From Thermoplasmatota archaeon (GTDB taxonomy: Archaea > Thermoplasmatota > Thermoplasmata > Thermoplasmatales > Thermoplasmataceae): DNA of 44,046 bases. The translations under genes and the position numbers were made by a program. The notes beneath the pieces were generated by a model that was given only the letters and a program-made list of their open reading frames with translations, ran no database searches and was not told the origin of the DNA. The DNA lies in assembly GCA_023379825.1 (NCBI GenBank), contig JAMCPQ010000035.1, positions 1 through 44,046 of the forward strand, given 5' to 3'. Positions 42,340 through 44,046 of the stretch are shown in pieces (positions within the stretch are counted from its first letter, which is position 1; every line of letters starts with the position of its first letter).

Positions 42340-44046
42340 ATTTCATAAACCTCCTTCAGGGTAATATAGTCACTGTCCTTGCAGTATTTTTCCCTGAAAA
42401 TCCCCATGATTGAATGGTTCATGGGACTGCTGAAAATTTCCAGGATTTCTGCCCTGCAGCTGCCGTTCTTTACCATTGCATGAAGGGCCTTTTCCAGTAT
42501 GGGGCCATATCTGTTTCTCCTCACTGCAGTGAGAAGAGACCCATCCATGATATTCTCCATGTTAAGGAGCATTCTTCCGCCTGGAATTACGAGCCTGAAC
42601 CTCTGGTCAAATTCTGCAACAGCAGTTTCAAGGAAAGAGGAAAGAGAGTGTGATATTTGTTCCCTCTCCATTGCAGATATTCCCATGATTCTGTCAACCA
42701 TCTTTTCCATCAACTGCTCGCCAAAATTTTCAGGTGTGAGAAGTACTTTCTTCCATCCCTTATAGTGAAGTATTTTTTCCCATGTTCTCCTGGGATTCAT
42801 AAGGTCAGAGACCTCAACTTCAAGTATGATCTGGTTCCCGCCTGTCTGAAATATACCGTCCGGAACTTTTCCGGCCACAGAAATTCCGGTATCCAGGCGT
42901 ATGCCTTTCCTTTCCATGAAAAATGAAAATCTTGAAATAAGTTCCTCATGAAGGTCTACGGTTTCTGAATTTTCCCTTTCCTTCAAAGGAATTCCATACC
43001 TTCTGAAAGTTTCTCTTCTCAAAGCGGCTGAATCAAACTGCACATCAGGGACGGGCATTGTCTTAAAGGAGATTGGCCCGGAGATGCTACCACCGTTTTT
43101 AGACCATGCCACACATTCTCCCCTTAAAAGACCTTTAACCGTCTCCTTAACAGATTTTTCAGTTGCATCACTGAAATAAGAACCTGAAATAAGTGAGGAA
43201 TCCCTGTCAGATGTACCGAACATGAAAACACTGGCACAATTCCCAAGGACAGACCGTTTCCATGTTTCAGAGTTACCCGGTATCTGTTGAGTAGCAAGAG
43301 TCAGTGAAAAGCCAAATTTCCTGCCTTCAGTCATTATCTTTTCTATTAGGCTCTCCGGAATCAGCTGTGCCTCGTCAATGAAAACCCTCAGCCGGGTTTT
43401 CTCTTTCCCGTATCTAGAGAGGAGATAGCCCCAAAGTTTTACTATTATGAGAGAACTCAGAACTGTTGACGCTTCTCCGGAAAGAACGCTGTTCCATATC
43501 TCCGGTATAACGATCATTCTGTTTCTGAACACATCTTCAAGGCTGAATGAATCTTCCCTTCCGGATGTCAGTGACGAGATCAGAGGGTTGGATGTAACGG
43601 GGATTACTTTATTAAGGGTACTTGACACGAATTGGAGCCACCCTTTCCAGTCAGACATCTGCATTTTCATGTATTGGGCAAAGGAATCCTCTCCTGCATC
43701 CCGCAGTATGTTCCTGAGTTTCCTCTGATTCGTTAAAATTTCCACAAAATCAGAGAGACTGGCATTTCTGTCAGATTCGAGAAGTTTTGAGAGCAGGGAG
43801 GTAAACACAAGCTCCAGTCTTGGGCCCCAGGTGCCCTGTGACAGGGTTTGGTTCTCTGAAAAAACATCCCTTATCAGTCCTGCAGTAACATGGCTGTCAA
43901 GACCCGGTGTATGCATCGGGTTCATGAAAATAGCATGTTCAACACCATCTATATTCTCCTTTCCAGATGAAAGGAAAAGAACCTTCTCTGGGAAAGTGGA
44001 CATCAGGTTCATTGCAAAATCTCCGTGTGGGTCTATGATAAGAACC
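42327..44046 (-). CDS. HerA/VirD4-type ATPase with a nuclease-like C-terminal domain, 5' part outside the window
   Basis: The visible part (about 573 codons) begins inside the gene with VLIIDPHGDFA, the DPHG motif that follows Walker A in HerA/DUF87 and VirD4 ATPases. Walker A itself lies beyond the window. The Walker B motif FIDEAQ is at about 43365-43382 and is followed by LTLATQQIPG and LGNCASVFMFGTSDRD, both typical of this superfamily. Further on, PDG (42855-42863) and EVE (42813-42821) in a beta hairpin form a PD-x-ExE arrangement like PD-(D/E)XK nucleases with the lysine replaced. The ATPase probably pumps DNA in repair, segregation or conjugation. The next gene overlaps it. Confidence 0.8.
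   Translation of the reverse strand, partial: VLIIDPHGDFAMNLMSTFPEKVLFLSSGKENIDGVEHAIFMNPMHTPGLDSHVTAGLIRDVFSENQTLSQGTWGPRLELVFTSLLSKLLESDRNASLSDFVEILTNQRKLRNILRDAGEDSFAQYMKMQMSDWKGWLQFVSSTLNKVIPVTSNPLISSLTSGREDSFSLEDVFRNRMIVIPEIWNSVLSGEASTVLSSLIIVKLWGYLLSRYGKEKTRLRVFIDEAQLIPESLIEKIMTEGRKFGFSLTLATQQIPGNSETWKRSVLGNCASVFMFGTSDRDSSLISGSYFSDATEKSVKETVKGLLRGECVAWSKNGGSISGPISFKTMPVPDVQFDSAALRRETFRRYGIPLKERENSETVDLHEELISRFSFFMERKGIRLDTGISVAGKVPDGIFQTGGNQIILEVEVSDLMNPRRTWEKILHYKGWKKVLLTPENFGEQLMEKMVDRIMGISAMEREQISHSLSSFLETAVAEFDQRFRLVIPGGRMLLNMENIMDGSLLTAVRRNRYGPILEKALHAMVKNGSCRAEILEIFSSPMNHSIMGIFREKYCKDSDYITLKEVYEICRI

Overview
The window looks like a chromosomal segment of a Thermoplasmatales-type archaeon. 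The evidence is a proteasome beta subunit close to that of Thermoplasma as I recall it, an archaeal KH-domain CPSF1 (FttA), FtsZ, a class II HMG-CoA reductase, a Thermoplasma-type zinc glucose dehydrogenase, split transketolase, and many archaeal promoters with a TATA box about 25-30 nt before the start codon, which implies leaderless mRNAs. Base composition is moderate (roughly 40-45% GC by eye). I cannot name a genus from sequence alone. No tRNA, rRNA, CRISPR array or intact insertion sequence was seen.

Layout. 1-7316: a 3'-truncated amidase, pyrB-pyrI, HMG-CoA reductase plus a TPR protein, a DUF2240 protein with a PrxQ-type peroxiredoxin, a Dph6-like ligase and a winged-helix protein that follows purB. 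7318-14884: purB, a large secreted pilin-like protein, an acyl-CoA synthetase, a sugar epimerase, a processive GT2 glycosyltransferase and ftsZ. 14976-20019: split transketolase and transaldolase (pentose phosphate supply), convergent with psmB-aCPSF1. 20020-21006: a gene-poor, possibly degraded kilobase. 21007-28006: a CBS protein, a frameshifted GNAT gene, a stand-alone PolB-type exonuclease, purC, a methyltransferase, ribA, glucose dehydrogenase and folD. 28133-30180: nadE and a cation/proton antiporter. 30171-34769: a four-gene type IV pilus/Tad-like secretion operon with two ATPases and two membrane platform proteins. 34929-37767: a CCC1-like transporter with a DUF211 partner, a membrane protein, a winged-helix regulator and a leaderless 32-residue protein. 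37832-41308: gluconolactonase, two very small genes, a CinA-type protein, a double-SIS sugar isomerase and a short unknown. 41410-44046: an unknown 309-residue protein and a HerA/VirD4-type ATPase (cut by the window edge) with a nuclease-like C-terminal part.

Genes that work together: glucose dehydrogenase and gluconolactonase fit a non-phosphorylative Entner-Doudoroff route. Transketolase and transaldolase make pentoses for the purine (purB, purC), pyrimidine (pyrBI), riboflavin (ribA), folate (folD) and NAD (nadE) genes. The epimerase and GT2 probably make a surface polysaccharide.

The strongest unusual signal is a perfect 143-bp inverted copy of ribA codons 31-78 (25509-25651) sitting at 25123-25265 inside the 3' end of the upstream methyltransferase gene. 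Removing exactly those 143 bases restores an in-frame methyltransferase C-terminus, so this reads as a clean, recent, templated inverted insertion. It leaves 143-bp inverted repeats flanking the ribA promoter.
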